DNA of 64,000 bases, taken from positions 31,206-95,205 of the forward strand of contig CAJOEC010000026.1 in assembly GCA_905233425.1 (NCBI GenBank), given 5' to 3'. Made by a program: the position numbers and the translations under genes. Below are positions 40,425 to 47,894 of the stretch, in pieces. This DNA is from an uncultured Prevotella sp. (lineage in GTDB: Bacteria; Bacteroidota; Bacteroidia; Bacteroidales; Bacteroidaceae). The notes beneath the pieces were generated by a model. The model saw only the letters and a program-made list of their open reading frames with translations, had not been told where the DNA came from and searched no databases. Numbering within the stretch: the first letter of the stretch is position 1; each line of letters starts with the position of its first letter.

Positions 40425-42137
40425 CCTGAAGCTGTCGAGGTCCTTGGGCTTGAAGTTAGCGATATAGGCGGCCTTGCCCAGGATGTCCTCTTCGGCCATT
40501 CGGACGTAAACGTTGGCACTCTTCTCGAATAGCTCGGGAGCCTTAACGGCGTCGCGGATGATGAGGAGCGACATCACCAGCTCGCAGGTCATGTCGTAGA
40601 GACGGCGGGCGAGGAAGTCGAAGGCCTCCTGGTTTTCAAGAGCCTTGGCATCGGCGATGGCCTTCTCATAGACGGGGATGAGGGCCTCGACGCGGGCCTT
40701 TAGTGCCGTTAGGTTCACTGCGGCATTGCCGCAGTCTACAGAACAGGCCATGTCCTTGATGTTCTGAAGCATGGTGCCGTTGCCGATGTAACGGATAGCA
40801 GCGACCACCTGCAGCTGCGTCGTTCCCTCGTAGATGGAGAAGATACGGGCGTCGCGGTAGAGGCGCTGGCTCTTGTACTCCATGATGAAGCCCGAGCCGC
40901 CGTGGATGCTGATAGCATCGTAGGCGTTCTGGTTGGCGTATTCGCTGTTCATGCCCTTGGCAAGCGGCGTGAAGGCGTCGGCGAGGCGCTGGTATTTCTT
41001 CATCTCCTGCTTCTCCTCGGGGGTGAGCTTGCGGTCGCGCTCGATGTCCTCCAAGCACTTGTAGATATCTACGTAGCAAGCCGTCTGGTAGAGCAGCGAG
41101 CGGCCGGCGTCGAGCTTGGCCTTCATGCGCGAGAGCATATCGAAGACTGCGGGGAAGTTGATGATTTTCTCGCCAAACTGCTGACGCTCACGGGCGTAGG
41201 CGATGGCCTCGTTATAAGCCTCCTGACTGAGGCCGACGCTCTGTGCGGCAATGCCGAGGCGGGCACCGTTCATCAGGGCCATGACGTACTTGATGAGACC
41301 GAGGCGGGTGCTGCCGCAAAGCTCTGCTTTCGCGTTCTTATAAGTTAGCTCACAGGTGGGCGAGCCGTGTATGCCGAGCTTGTGCTCGATGTGGCGCACG
41401 TCGACGCCGCCGTTGCGCTTGTCGTAGATGAACATCGACAGGCCGCGGCCATCCTTTGTGCCTTCCTCAGAGCGGGCCAGCACGAGGTGGATGTCCGAGT
41501 CGCCGTTGGTGATGAAGCGCTTCACGCCGTTCAGGCGCCAGCAGTTCTCCTTCTCGTCGAAGGTGGCCTTCAGCATCACGCGCTGGAGGTCGGAGCCGGC
41601 ATCAGGCTCGGTGAGGTCCATCGACATGCCCTCTCCGGCGCAGACGCGGGGGATGTACTTCTGGCGCTGCTCCTCAGAGCCGAACTCATAGAGCGTGTCG
41701 ATACAGCTCTGCAGGCTCCAGATGTTCTGGAAACCAGCGTCGGCGGCGCTGACAATCTCGCTCAGCATGGAGAACACGGCATTAGGCAGGTTTAGACCGC
41801 CGTAGCGGCGGGGCATTGAGACGCCCCAAAGGCCAGCTTTGCGGGTGGCATCGAGGTTCTCGAAGGTCTTCGAGGCGTAAATCATGCGTCCGTTCTCAAG
41901 GTGCGGCCCTTCCAGGTCCACGCTCTCCGAGTTCGGGGCGATGATGTTGGCAGCCACGTCGCCCGTGATGTCAAGAATCTGCTTGTAGTTCTCGATGGCA
42001 TCGCCCAGGTCAACGGGGGCGTAGTCATATTCTTTCGCATCTGCGAAACCCTTTTCTTTCAGCTCAACGATGCGAGCCATTAAAGGATGGTTGAGATAGA
42101 ATCCAATCTCTGGGTGTTCACTATAATAGTTTGCCAT
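40416..42137 (-). CDS. Acyl-CoA dehydrogenase family protein
   Basis: The 573-aa flavoenzyme has the family blocks YGGLNLPNAVFSMLSEIVSAAD, MSMDLTEPDAGSDLQ, LNGVKRFITNGD, GLSMFIYDK, YARERQQFG, IHGGSGFIMEY and IYEGTTQLQ, which holds the catalytic Glu position. It is longer than short-chain enzymes (about 380 aa) and has an extra C-terminal helical domain, as in Bacteroidetes members encoded beside ETF. It would pass electrons from acyl-CoA to EtfAB. Operon: etfB-etfA-56-aa protein-this gene. Substrate chain length cannot be told. Confidence 0.93.
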   Translation of the reverse strand: MANYYSEHPEIGFYLNHPLMARIVELKEKGFADAKEYDYAPVDLGDAIENYKQILDITGDVAANIIAPNSESVDLEGPHLENGRMIYASKTFENLDATRKAGLWGVSMPRRYGGLNLPNAVFSMLSEIVSAADAGFQNIWSLQSCIDTLYEFGSEEQRQKYIPRVCAGEGMSMDLTEPDAGSDLQRVMLKATFDEKENCWRLNGVKRFITNGDSDIHLVLARSEEGTKDGRGLSMFIYDKRNGGVDVRHIEHKLGIHGSPTCELTYKNAKAELCGSTRLGLIKYVMALMNGARLGIAAQSVGLSQEAYNEAIAYARERQQFGEKIINFPAVFDMLSRMKAKLDAGRSLLYQTACYVDIYKCLEDIERDRKLTPEEKQEMKKYQRLADAFTPLAKGMNSEYANQNAYDAISIHGGSGFIMEYKSQRLYRDARIFSIYEGTTQLQVVAAIRYIGNGTMLQNIKDMACSVDCGNAAVNLTALKARVEALIPVYEKAIADAKALENQEAFDFLARRLYDMTCELVMSLLIIRDAVKAPELFEKSANVYVRMAEEDILGKAAYIANFKPKDLDSFRAL

Positions 42138-42145
42138 AATTATTC

Positions 42146-42316
42146 TTATTCTTTATCCAAGTTTATCCATACCCTGTAGAAAGCAATAGAAAAGTAGATT
42201 GAAATAACCTCATTGAGAATTCTTCTCCATGTTGCCTTATTCGGATCGAGCGATAGCCAAATGGAAGCGACGACCAGAGCGGCATACAGAAGCAGGAATA
42301 GAACTTGTTTCTTCAT
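42146..42316 (-). CDS. 56-aa membrane protein between etfA and acyl-CoA dehydrogenase
   Basis: ATG at 42316 opens one base after the etfA stop (TAA A ATG) and the frame ends at 42146, eight bases before the dehydrogenase start. The product begins MKKQVLFLLLYAALVVASIW, a membrane or signal segment, and has a second hydrophobic stretch (VISIYFSIAFYRVWI). Tight spacing in an operon and a plausible start argue that it is real, though it is short and not recognised. It may help tie the ETF complex to the membrane; that is a guess. Confidence 0.62.
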   Translation of the reverse strand: MKKQVLFLLLYAALVVASIWLSLDPNKATWRRILNEVISIYFSIAFYRVWINLDKE

Positions 42317-42317
42317 T

Positions 42318-43340
42318 TTATTTGCTGTTCTGCTTGTAGTACTTGATCAGTTTGGGAACGACCTCTTCGACGGTGCCATTGATGACATAGTCGGCGATGC
42401 GGTTGATGGGAGCATCGGGGTCGGAGTTGATACTGATGATGATGCCAGAGTCCTGCATACCGGCGATGTGCTGAATCTGTCCAGAGATGCCGCAGGCGAT
42501 GTACACCTTAGGATGGACGGTGACACCCGTCTGACCAATCTGGCGGTCGTGGTCGAGCCAACCGGCATCGACGGCGGCGCGGCTGCCGCCCACCTCACCG
42601 TGGAGCACCTTGGCGAGCTGGAACAGCAAGTCGAAGTTCTCCTTGCAGCCCATGCCGTAGCCACCGGCGACGACGATGGGAGCACCCTTGAGGTTGTGCT
42701 TGGCGGCCTCCACGTGGTGGTCGAGCACCTTCACGACAAAGGCTTCGGGGGAGACATACTTGCTGACCTCGGGGTAAACGACCTTCTTCTTGCATTCACC
42801 CTCGTAGAGAGCCTTCTGCATAACGCCGCTACGCACGGTGGCCATCTGCGGACGGTGGTCGGGGTTGACGATGGTAGCCACGATGTTACCACCGAAGGCG
42901 GGGCGAATCTGATAGAGCAGGTTATCGTAGTGCTTGCCGCTCTTAGCGTCGTCATACGGGCCAATCTCCAACTCGGTACAGTCGGCGGTGAGGCCGCTGG
43001 TGAGCGACGATGACACACGGGGACCGAGGTCACGGCCAATGACCGTTGCGCCCATCAGGCAGATCTGCGGCTGTTCCTCCTTGAAGAGGTTCACGAGGAT
43101 GTCGGTATGGGGAGCCGAGGTATAGGGGAACAGCCCCTCACCATCGAAGACGAAGAGCTTGTCGACGCCGTAAGGCAGAATCTGCTCCTCCACCTTGTCC
43201 TTGATGTCTGTACCGGCCACGACGGCGTGAAGCTCCACGCCCAGCTCGTTGGCCAGCTTGCGGCCCTTGGTCAGCAGCTCCTGGGAGACCTCCTGCACCA
43301 CGGTGCCTTCTATTTCGATATAAACAAAAACGTTATTCAT
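42318..43340 (-). CDS. etfA: Electron transfer flavoprotein alpha subunit
   Basis: The 340-aa protein is EtfA/FixB-like. The FAD-binding C-terminal half has VAGGYGMGCKENFDLLFQLAKVL, SRAAVDAGWLDHDRQIGQTG, VYIACGISGQIQHIAGM and ISINSDPDAPINRIADY. It accepts electrons from the dehydrogenase downstream and passes them on with EtfB. Its stop is followed by the 56-aa gene with one base between. The etfB gene lies 163 bases upstream, with an AT-rich inverted repeat in the gap. Confidence 0.95.
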   Translation of the reverse strand: MNNVFVYIEIEGTVVQEVSQELLTKGRKLANELGVELHAVVAGTDIKDKVEEQILPYGVDKLFVFDGEGLFPYTSAPHTDILVNLFKEEQPQICLMGATVIGRDLGPRVSSSLTSGLTADCTELEIGPYDDAKSGKHYDNLLYQIRPAFGGNIVATIVNPDHRPQMATVRSGVMQKALYEGECKKKVVYPEVSKYVSPEAFVVKVLDHHVEAAKHNLKGAPIVVAGGYGMGCKENFDLLFQLAKVLHGEVGGSRAAVDAGWLDHDRQIGQTGVTVHPKVYIACGISGQIQHIAGMQDSGIIISINSDPDAPINRIADYVINGTVEEVVPKLIKYYKQNSK

Positions 43341-43384
43341 AATCTTTCTTTGTTAAGGAAACGTATGATTTGTTTTTTGAAACT

Positions 43385-43472
43385 AATATGAATAATGTGA
43401 ATAATTTAATCCATAAATATCAAAAAATATTTATTCATATTTGTGGACAGAATTATTCATATTATTCACATT
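43385..43472. promoter_or_regulatory. Large AT-rich inverted repeat between etfB and etfA
   Basis: A 22-bp arm AATATGAATAATGTGAATAATT (43385-43406) faces a near-complementary arm at 43451-43472 (two mismatches). A second inner hairpin ATAAATAT (43413-43420) / ATATTTAT (43427-43434) lies within. It may be an attenuator, mRNA processing site or operator that sets different etfB and etfA levels. Confidence 0.6.
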
Positions 43473-43503
43473 CATTTCTTAAACAAATCCATTCGTTTCT
43501 TTA

Positions 43504-44376
43504 TTATCCAATTATTTTCTCTTCCAGTAGTTCCTTTATCATGCCCTCGATGTCGGCGTCGTTGGCGGTGAGGGTCTTGCTCTCCTTAGCCTGGAACACT
43601 ATGTTCTTGATGGCCTTCACCTTCGTGGGCGAACCAGCAAGACCGCATTGCTGCGGGTCGCCATCGACATCGGCCACTGACCACTGGTTCAGCGTCAGGT
43701 AGGGGCGCTCCTCATAGAGACTGTCGTAGGGCGTGCCCTCGGCGGGACGTTCCATCGGGCAGGTAGCGCGTTTGTACTTCATCACCAGTTTGGCGTTCTG
43801 GGGACGGCAGGGGGCTGCGCTTCCGTTCACGGTGATGACCACGGGTAGCGGAGCCTCAACGGTCTCCACGCCGCCGTCGATAACCCTGCGCACGACGGTT
43901 TTCCCGTCGTGAACGCCAAGAATCTCCTCGGCGTATGTCACTTGGTTCAAGCCCAGCTTCTGGGCCACCTGCGGGCCTACCTGTGCGGTATCACCATCGA
44001 TGGCCTGGCGACCGCCGATGACGATGTCCACGTCGCCTATCTTCTTGATGGCGGTGGCGAGGGCGTAAGAGGTGGCGAGGGTATCGGCACCGGCGAAGAG
44101 GCGGTCGGTCAATAGCCAGCCGGTATCGGCGCCACGATAAAGTCCTTGACGGATAATCTCACCTGCACGCGGGGGACCCATCGTGAGGATTCCTACTGTA
44201 GAGCCAGGGTTCTGTTCTTTCAGGCGGAGGGCCTGTTCCAATGCGTTCAAATCTTCGGGGTTGAAGATGGCGGGCAAGGCAGCACGGTTCACCGTTCCTT
44301 CGGCTGTCATGGCGTCCTTACCCACGTTACGGGTGTCTGGCACTTGCTTGGCCAGAACAACAATTTTTAAAGCCAT
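43504..44376 (-). CDS. etfB: Electron transfer flavoprotein beta subunit
   Basis: From ATG 44376 (MALKIVVLAKQVPDTRNVGKDAMTAEG) the product is 290 aa, the usual EtfB size. It has NPEDLNALEQALRLKE, VGILTMGPPRAGEIIRQGLYRGAD, IVIGGRQAIDGDTAQVGPQVAQKLG and the AMP-binding DGD type segment. It partners EtfA. A mirrored promoter pair precedes it: TACCTTTG at 44423-44416 on this strand faces the toxin-antitoxin promoter. Confidence 0.95.
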   Translation of the reverse strand: MALKIVVLAKQVPDTRNVGKDAMTAEGTVNRAALPAIFNPEDLNALEQALRLKEQNPGSTVGILTMGPPRAGEIIRQGLYRGADTGWLLTDRLFAGADTLATSYALATAIKKIGDVDIVIGGRQAIDGDTAQVGPQVAQKLGLNQVTYAEEILGVHDGKTVVRRVIDGGVETVEAPLPVVITVNGSAAPCRPQNAKLVMKYKRATCPMERPAEGTPYDSLYEERPYLTLNQWSVADVDGDPQQCGLAGSPTKVKAIKNIVFQAKESKTLTANDADIEGMIKELLEEKIIG

Positions 44377-44410
44377 ATAAATATAATAATGTGTAAAAAA
44401 CGCAATTTGC

Positions 44411-44532
44411 GGGTGCAAAGGTACTGCTTTTCTTCCGATTAAAGGGTGCTTTTTAACTTTATTTATTGACTGACAACGATTTCAGTGGCAAAAAGTTAGG
44501 CTGTGACGAAAAAAAGCAGTACCTTTGCACCC
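44411..44532. promoter_or_regulatory. Mirrored divergent promoters of etfB and antitoxin-toxin pair
   Basis: The 21-bp sequence GGGTGCAAAGGTACTGCTTTT at 44411-44431 (TACCTTTG for etfB on the minus strand) is repeated in inverse orientation at 44512-44532 (TACCTTTG at 44520-44527 for the toxin pair). Each holds its -7 box and transcript start region. Confidence 0.65.
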
Positions 44533-44552
44533 GAACTATAAACAATAACTAT

Positions 44553-44819
44553 ATGCAAGACTATCCCATAAGAAGAAAAGCCACTACTGTAAGACTTCCG
44601 GACTATATGCTCACTGACCTTAATGTTGAGGCCCGTCGACAAGGTATAAGTGTAAGTCGGCTATTGGAGAATTTGATGGAAGTGTGTTTGTACCAGCCTA
44701 ATCCCGATACCCTTGCCGCCATAGAGGAGGCCCGGTCGGGAGTGGAGATGGAAGATTTTGACCCAAACGAACTCGACAGATACATCTATGAAGCAGCTGA
44801 AGAAATCGGGACAGTTTAA
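44553..44819 (+). CDS. Antitoxin of second YafQ-type pair
   Basis: From ATG 44553 the 88-aa product reads YPIRRKATTVRLPDYMLTDLNVEARRQGISVSRLLENLM, a ribbon-helix-helix-like start, and an acidic C-terminal part (IEEARSGVEMEDFDPNELDRY) that could wrap the toxin. Its stop lies inside the toxin gene (overlap 32 bases). It differs from the antitoxin at 9619, so the two YafQ units use different antitoxins. Function by analogy and context. Confidence 0.75.
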   Translation: MQDYPIRRKATTVRLPDYMLTDLNVEARRQGISVSRLLENLMEVCLYQPNPDTLAAIEEARSGVEMEDFDPNELDRYIYEAAEEIGTV

Positions 44820-45063
44820 AAAAGACCTGAGGCGGTATCTTCACAAACCCAGTAAGTTGCTTGCTCTGAAAACTGTAACAACGTCACTGGAGCAATACGG
44901 TTTTGTGCCATCAGAGTACAGCCCCCATAAACTCCATGGCATTTATGAAGGGTGCATGGAGTGCCATGTCGAGGATGACTTTCTTCTGATATGGATAGAC
45001 GAAACAACCAACATTATCCGTCTGCTCCGTTTGGGCACTTATCACGAACTTTTTGGAATCTAA
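44788..45063 (+). CDS. YafQ/RelE-type toxin, second copy
   Basis: From ATG 44788 (MKQLKKSGQFKKDLRRYLHK) the 91-aa protein has the same pattern as the toxin at 9893: SPHKLHGIYEG, ECHVEDDFLLIW, LLRLGTYHELFG. The two histidine blocks and the late His-Glu-Leu-Phe are kept; Trp in the second block of the first toxin (DWLMMW) is Phe here (DFLLIW). Likely a ribosome-dependent mRNA cleaver. The sugar transporter gene begins six bases after the stop, which is unusual for a toxin-antitoxin neighbour. Confidence 0.86.
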   Translation: MKQLKKSGQFKKDLRRYLHKPSKLLALKTVTTSLEQYGFVPSEYSPHKLHGIYEGCMECHVEDDFLLIWIDETTNIIRLLRLGTYHELFGI

Positions 45064-45069
45064 AAACCT

Positions 45070-46374
45070 ATGAAAGCAAAACTTGTTGAGAAAAAATACT
45101 TGGTGACGTTCATTCTCGTCACCTCGTTGTTCGCCCTTTGGGGCTTTGCCAATGACATTACCAACCCTATGGTGGCGGCATTCCAGACGCTGATGGAGCT
45201 GACGGCCGCGAAAGCGTCGATGGTTCAGTTTGCCTTCTACGGCGGCTATGCCACGATGGCCGTGCCGGCGGCACTTTTCATCCGTAAGTACAGCTACAAG
45301 AGTGGCATCCTGCTCGGTCTGGCCCTCTATGCCACTGGCGCGTTCCTTTTCATGCCCGCCGCCGAGATGCAGAGTTTCACGTTCTTCTGCCTCTCGCTCT
45401 ATATTCTCACCTTCGGCCTGGCGTTTCTCGAGACCACGGCCAACCCCTTCATCCTCTCTCTCGGAGCGAAGGAGACAAGCACACGCCGCCTGAACCTGGC
45501 GCAGGCCTTCAACCCCATGGGTTCGCTCTGCGGCATGAGCGTGGCCTCGCTCATCGTGCTGCCCCAGCTTATCAGCGACCGCCGCGATGACGCCGGACAG
45601 ATCATCTTCGGGGCACTCTCTGAAGCTGAGAAGGCCGACATCCGTGTCCACGACCTCGCCGTCATCCGCGATCCCTACGTGGCCATCGGCCTTGTGGTGG
45701 TGCTTGTTTTCGTCATCATCGCCCTGACAAAGATGCCGAAGACGGAGAGCGAGGAGCAGAAAGCCCTCGGGCACACCCATTCAGCCGCCGTGACGCTGCG
45801 CAACCTGTGGCACAACACCATCTACCGCGAGGGTGTCCTGGCGCAGATGTTCTACGTGGCCGCTCAGATCATGACGTGGACATTCATCATCCAGTATGCC
45901 GACAACCTGGGCATCAACAAGGCAACGGCGCAGAACTACAATATCGTGGCCATGAGCCTTTTCCTCACCAGCCGTTTCATCGCCACCTTCCTCATGCGCT
46001 ACGTGAACACCCGCGCGCTGCTCTCCATCTTCGCCCTTGGTGCAGGCTTGTGCGCGCTGGGTGCCATCAGCATTGTGGGCATGGCCGGACTGTACTGCCT
46101 TGTGGGCATCAGCTTCTTCATGTCGCTGATGTTCCCAACCATCTACGGCATAGCCCTTGAGAATGTCGACGCACAAGATGCCACCCTCGGCGCAGCCTTC
46201 CTCGTGATGGCCATAGTGGGCGGGGCACTCATGCCGCCGCTTCAGGGCACCATCATCGACCAGCAGGTCATCTTTGGCCACCCTGCCGTCAACGTCTCGT
46301 TCATCCTGCCGCTCATTTGCTTCGTCATCATCGGTATCTACGGGCTGCGGACATACAGGGCTGCCCACGCCTAA
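45070..46374 (+). CDS. FucP-type sugar:H+ symporter
   Basis: The 434-aa MFS protein with about 12 membrane segments matches the FucP/GluP group: FALWGFANDITNPMVAAFQTLMELTAAKASMVQFAFYGGYATMAVPAALFIRKYSYKSG, LETTANPFILSLGAKE, RRLNLAQAFNPMGSL. These carry L-fucose or glucose/galactose with protons. Substrate cannot be told. It starts six bases after the toxin gene, so it might be read from the toxin-antitoxin promoter. No terminator or sugar-use genes follow. Confidence 0.9.
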   Translation: MKAKLVEKKYLVTFILVTSLFALWGFANDITNPMVAAFQTLMELTAAKASMVQFAFYGGYATMAVPAALFIRKYSYKSGILLGLALYATGAFLFMPAAEMQSFTFFCLSLYILTFGLAFLETTANPFILSLGAKETSTRRLNLAQAFNPMGSLCGMSVASLIVLPQLISDRRDDAGQIIFGALSEAEKADIRVHDLAVIRDPYVAIGLVVVLVFVIIALTKMPKTESEEQKALGHTHSAAVTLRNLWHNTIYREGVLAQMFYVAAQIMTWTFIIQYADNLGINKATAQNYNIVAMSLFLTSRFIATFLMRYVNTRALLSIFALGAGLCALGAISIVGMAGLYCLVGISFFMSLMFPTIYGIALENVDAQDATLGAAFLVMAIVGGALMPPLQGTIIDQQVIFGHPAVNVSFILPLICFVIIGIYGLRTYRAAHA

Positions 46375-46432
46375 ACCAAGATTTTTCTGTTCCGATGCCG
46401 TGCCAGCAAGTCAGAAGTCAGGATGACAAAAA

Positions 46433-46520
46433 CATTCCCACCGGGGGAATAAAACATTCCCACCGGGGGAACAAATCATTCCCACCGGGGGAATAAAATG
46501 TTCCCACCGGGGGAATATTC
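46433..46520. repeat. Four 22-bp tandem repeats (ATTCCCACCGGGGGAAT)
   Basis: Units CATTCCCACCGGGGGAATAAAA repeat four times with few changes. Each has a TTCCC/GGGAA dyad with ACCGG in the middle. They sit between the transporter and the MBL gene and are not CRISPR because no variable spacers exist. Confidence 0.85.
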
Positions 46521-46585
46521 CGCCGATTCCAGTGGCGATTTGCGAAACCCCGCATAAACACTAAAGATTTAAACCATAAAAAGCT

Positions 46586-47314
46586 ATGAAAAGAATGATT
46601 ATCGCAGGCCTGGCCGCTCTGTTGTCGCTGGGACTCCAGGCCGCTCAGAAGGAGGACACCTTCGAGACCCCCGGCGGCAAGAAAGTAGTTATCCACCACA
46701 TCAAGCATGCCAGCGTCTACATAGAATACGACGGCAAGCACATCTACATCGACCCTGTCGGCGACCTCGACCCGAAGACCGACTTCTCGCTCTACCCCAA
46801 GGCCAACATCCTGATGGTGACCCACGAGCATTTCGACCACTACGACGACCTGGCCCTTAACAAGCTCGCCGGTATGCGCACAGCCGTCTATGCCAACCGC
46901 ACGGTGCGCGGCAAGTACACACGCGGCATAGCCATGGCCAACGGCGACAGCATTGTGTTTAGCCAGGACATCAAGATATGGGCCGTGCCGGCATACAACT
47001 TCACAAAAGGGCGTGAGCAGCACCACCCCAAGGGCCGCGACAACGGCTACATACTCTCGCTCGACGGGCTGCGCATATACATTGCAGGCGACACCGAGGA
47101 CATACCCGAGATGGACGACGTGAAGGACATCGACATCGCCTTCCTGCCCTGCAACCAGCCCTACACCATGACCATCGACCAGCTTGTCTCGGCCGCAAAA
47201 AGGATAAACCCGAAGGTGCTCTTCCCCTACCACTATGGCAGCACAGGCATACTCCAGGTGGTGCTGAAATTGAGAGACACCGGCATCGACGTGAGGATAA
47301 GAGACTATAAGTAG
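46586..47314 (+). CDS. MBL-fold metal-dependent hydrolase (secreted)
   Basis: The 242-aa protein starts with a signal peptide (MKRMIIAGLAALLSLGLQAAQ) and has the metal-binding THEHFDHYDD (His80, His82, Asp84, His85), a conserved GDTEDIPEM (Asp after Gly) and a later HYGS. It resembles the UlaG-like branch of the metallo-beta-lactamase superfamily rather than true beta-lactamases. It probably cleaves a phosphodiester, lactone or similar bond in the periplasm; substrate unknown. A strong bidirectional terminator follows. Confidence 0.86.
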   Translation: MKRMIIAGLAALLSLGLQAAQKEDTFETPGGKKVVIHHIKHASVYIEYDGKHIYIDPVGDLDPKTDFSLYPKANILMVTHEHFDHYDDLALNKLAGMRTAVYANRTVRGKYTRGIAMANGDSIVFSQDIKIWAVPAYNFTKGREQHHPKGRDNGYILSLDGLRIYIAGDTEDIPEMDDVKDIDIAFLPCNQPYTMTIDQLVSAAKRINPKVLFPYHYGSTGILQVVLKLRDTGIDVRIRDYK

Positions 47315-47330
47315 CCCTTTGGTAGTTAAA

Positions 47331-47370
47331 AAAGAATAAAAGGCCGACACTACGAGGCCTTTTATTCTTT
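47331..47370. terminator. Terminator after MBL gene
   Basis: Perfect 15-bp stem AAAGAATAAAAGGCC (47331-47345) / GGCCTTTTATTCTTT (47356-47370), loop 10, A and T rich on both sides so it can work in both directions. Confidence 0.87.
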
Positions 47371-47388
47371 TATTCCAGCAAATTTCCA

Positions 47389-47396
47389 TACCTTTG
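47389..47396 (+). promoter_or_regulatory. Promoter box of rpsO
   Basis: TACCTTTG in front of rpsO (ATG 47506); the roughly 105-base leader could hold the usual S15 autoregulatory site, but none was recognised. The -33 part is not clear. Confidence 0.5.
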
Positions 47397-47505
47397 CACC
47401 CGCTTTCGGAAAATCCGACGCATTTTGCCAACGTCGCCGTTGTGATTAAGGCGGACAGGCGTCAGCAGGATGTATAGGCAACAAACAATTAATCAAACAA
47501 AAAAC

Positions 47506-47775
47506 ATGTATCTCGACAAAGCAAAAAAGACTGAGATTTTCACCCAGTACGGCCAGTCGGCCACAGACACCGGTTCGGCAGAGAGCCAGATCGCTCTCTT
47601 CACCTACCGCATCAAGCACCTCACGGAGCACCTGAAGAAGAACCACAAGGACAACGTCACAGCCCGCTCGCTGACCATGATGGTAGGACGTCGCCGCAAG
47701 CTCCTGAAGTACCTCTATGTGAACGACATCAACCGTTATCGCGCAATCATCAAGGCCCTCGGTCTGCGTAAGTAA
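47506..47775 (+). CDS. rpsO: 30S ribosomal protein S15
   Basis: From ATG 47506 (MYLDKAKKTEIFTQYGQSATDTGSAESQIAL) the 89-aa protein has the S15 pattern: TGSAESQIALFTYRIKHLTEHL, HKDNVTARSLTMMVGRRRKLLKYL, YRAIIKALGLRK. S15 binds 16S rRNA early in 30S assembly. A 12-codon longer frame upstream starts in the leader and is not part of the gene. Convergent with speA; a shared terminator separates them. Confidence 0.97.
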   Translation: MYLDKAKKTEIFTQYGQSATDTGSAESQIALFTYRIKHLTEHLKKNHKDNVTARSLTMMVGRRRKLLKYLYVNDINRYRAIIKALGLRK

Positions 47776-47851
47776 ACCGAAAGGCATTCCAGGCCAAACG
47801 GCCTGGTTACTGTAGAAACAACAACTACGAATCTTCCCCCTCTTTTCCCTG

Positions 47852-47893
47852 CGGCCCGCAGCTCTTCAATTAAGAAGGCTGCGGGTCGTTTTT
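47852..47893. terminator. Shared terminator of rpsO and speA
   Basis: CGGCCCGCAGC (47852-47862) pairs with GCTGCGGGTCG (47878-47888) and is followed by TTTTT on the plus strand. It lies between the convergent genes. Confidence 0.78.
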
Positions 47894-47894
47894 C

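Noticed and set aside
42318..43013. Plus-strand frame of 266 codons over etfA
   Set aside because: It is antisense to a clear etfA and has no family match.
46433..46520. CRISPR-like evenly spaced repeats
   Set aside because: Units abut with only 5-base linkers that are nearly identical; no variable spacers and no cas genes.
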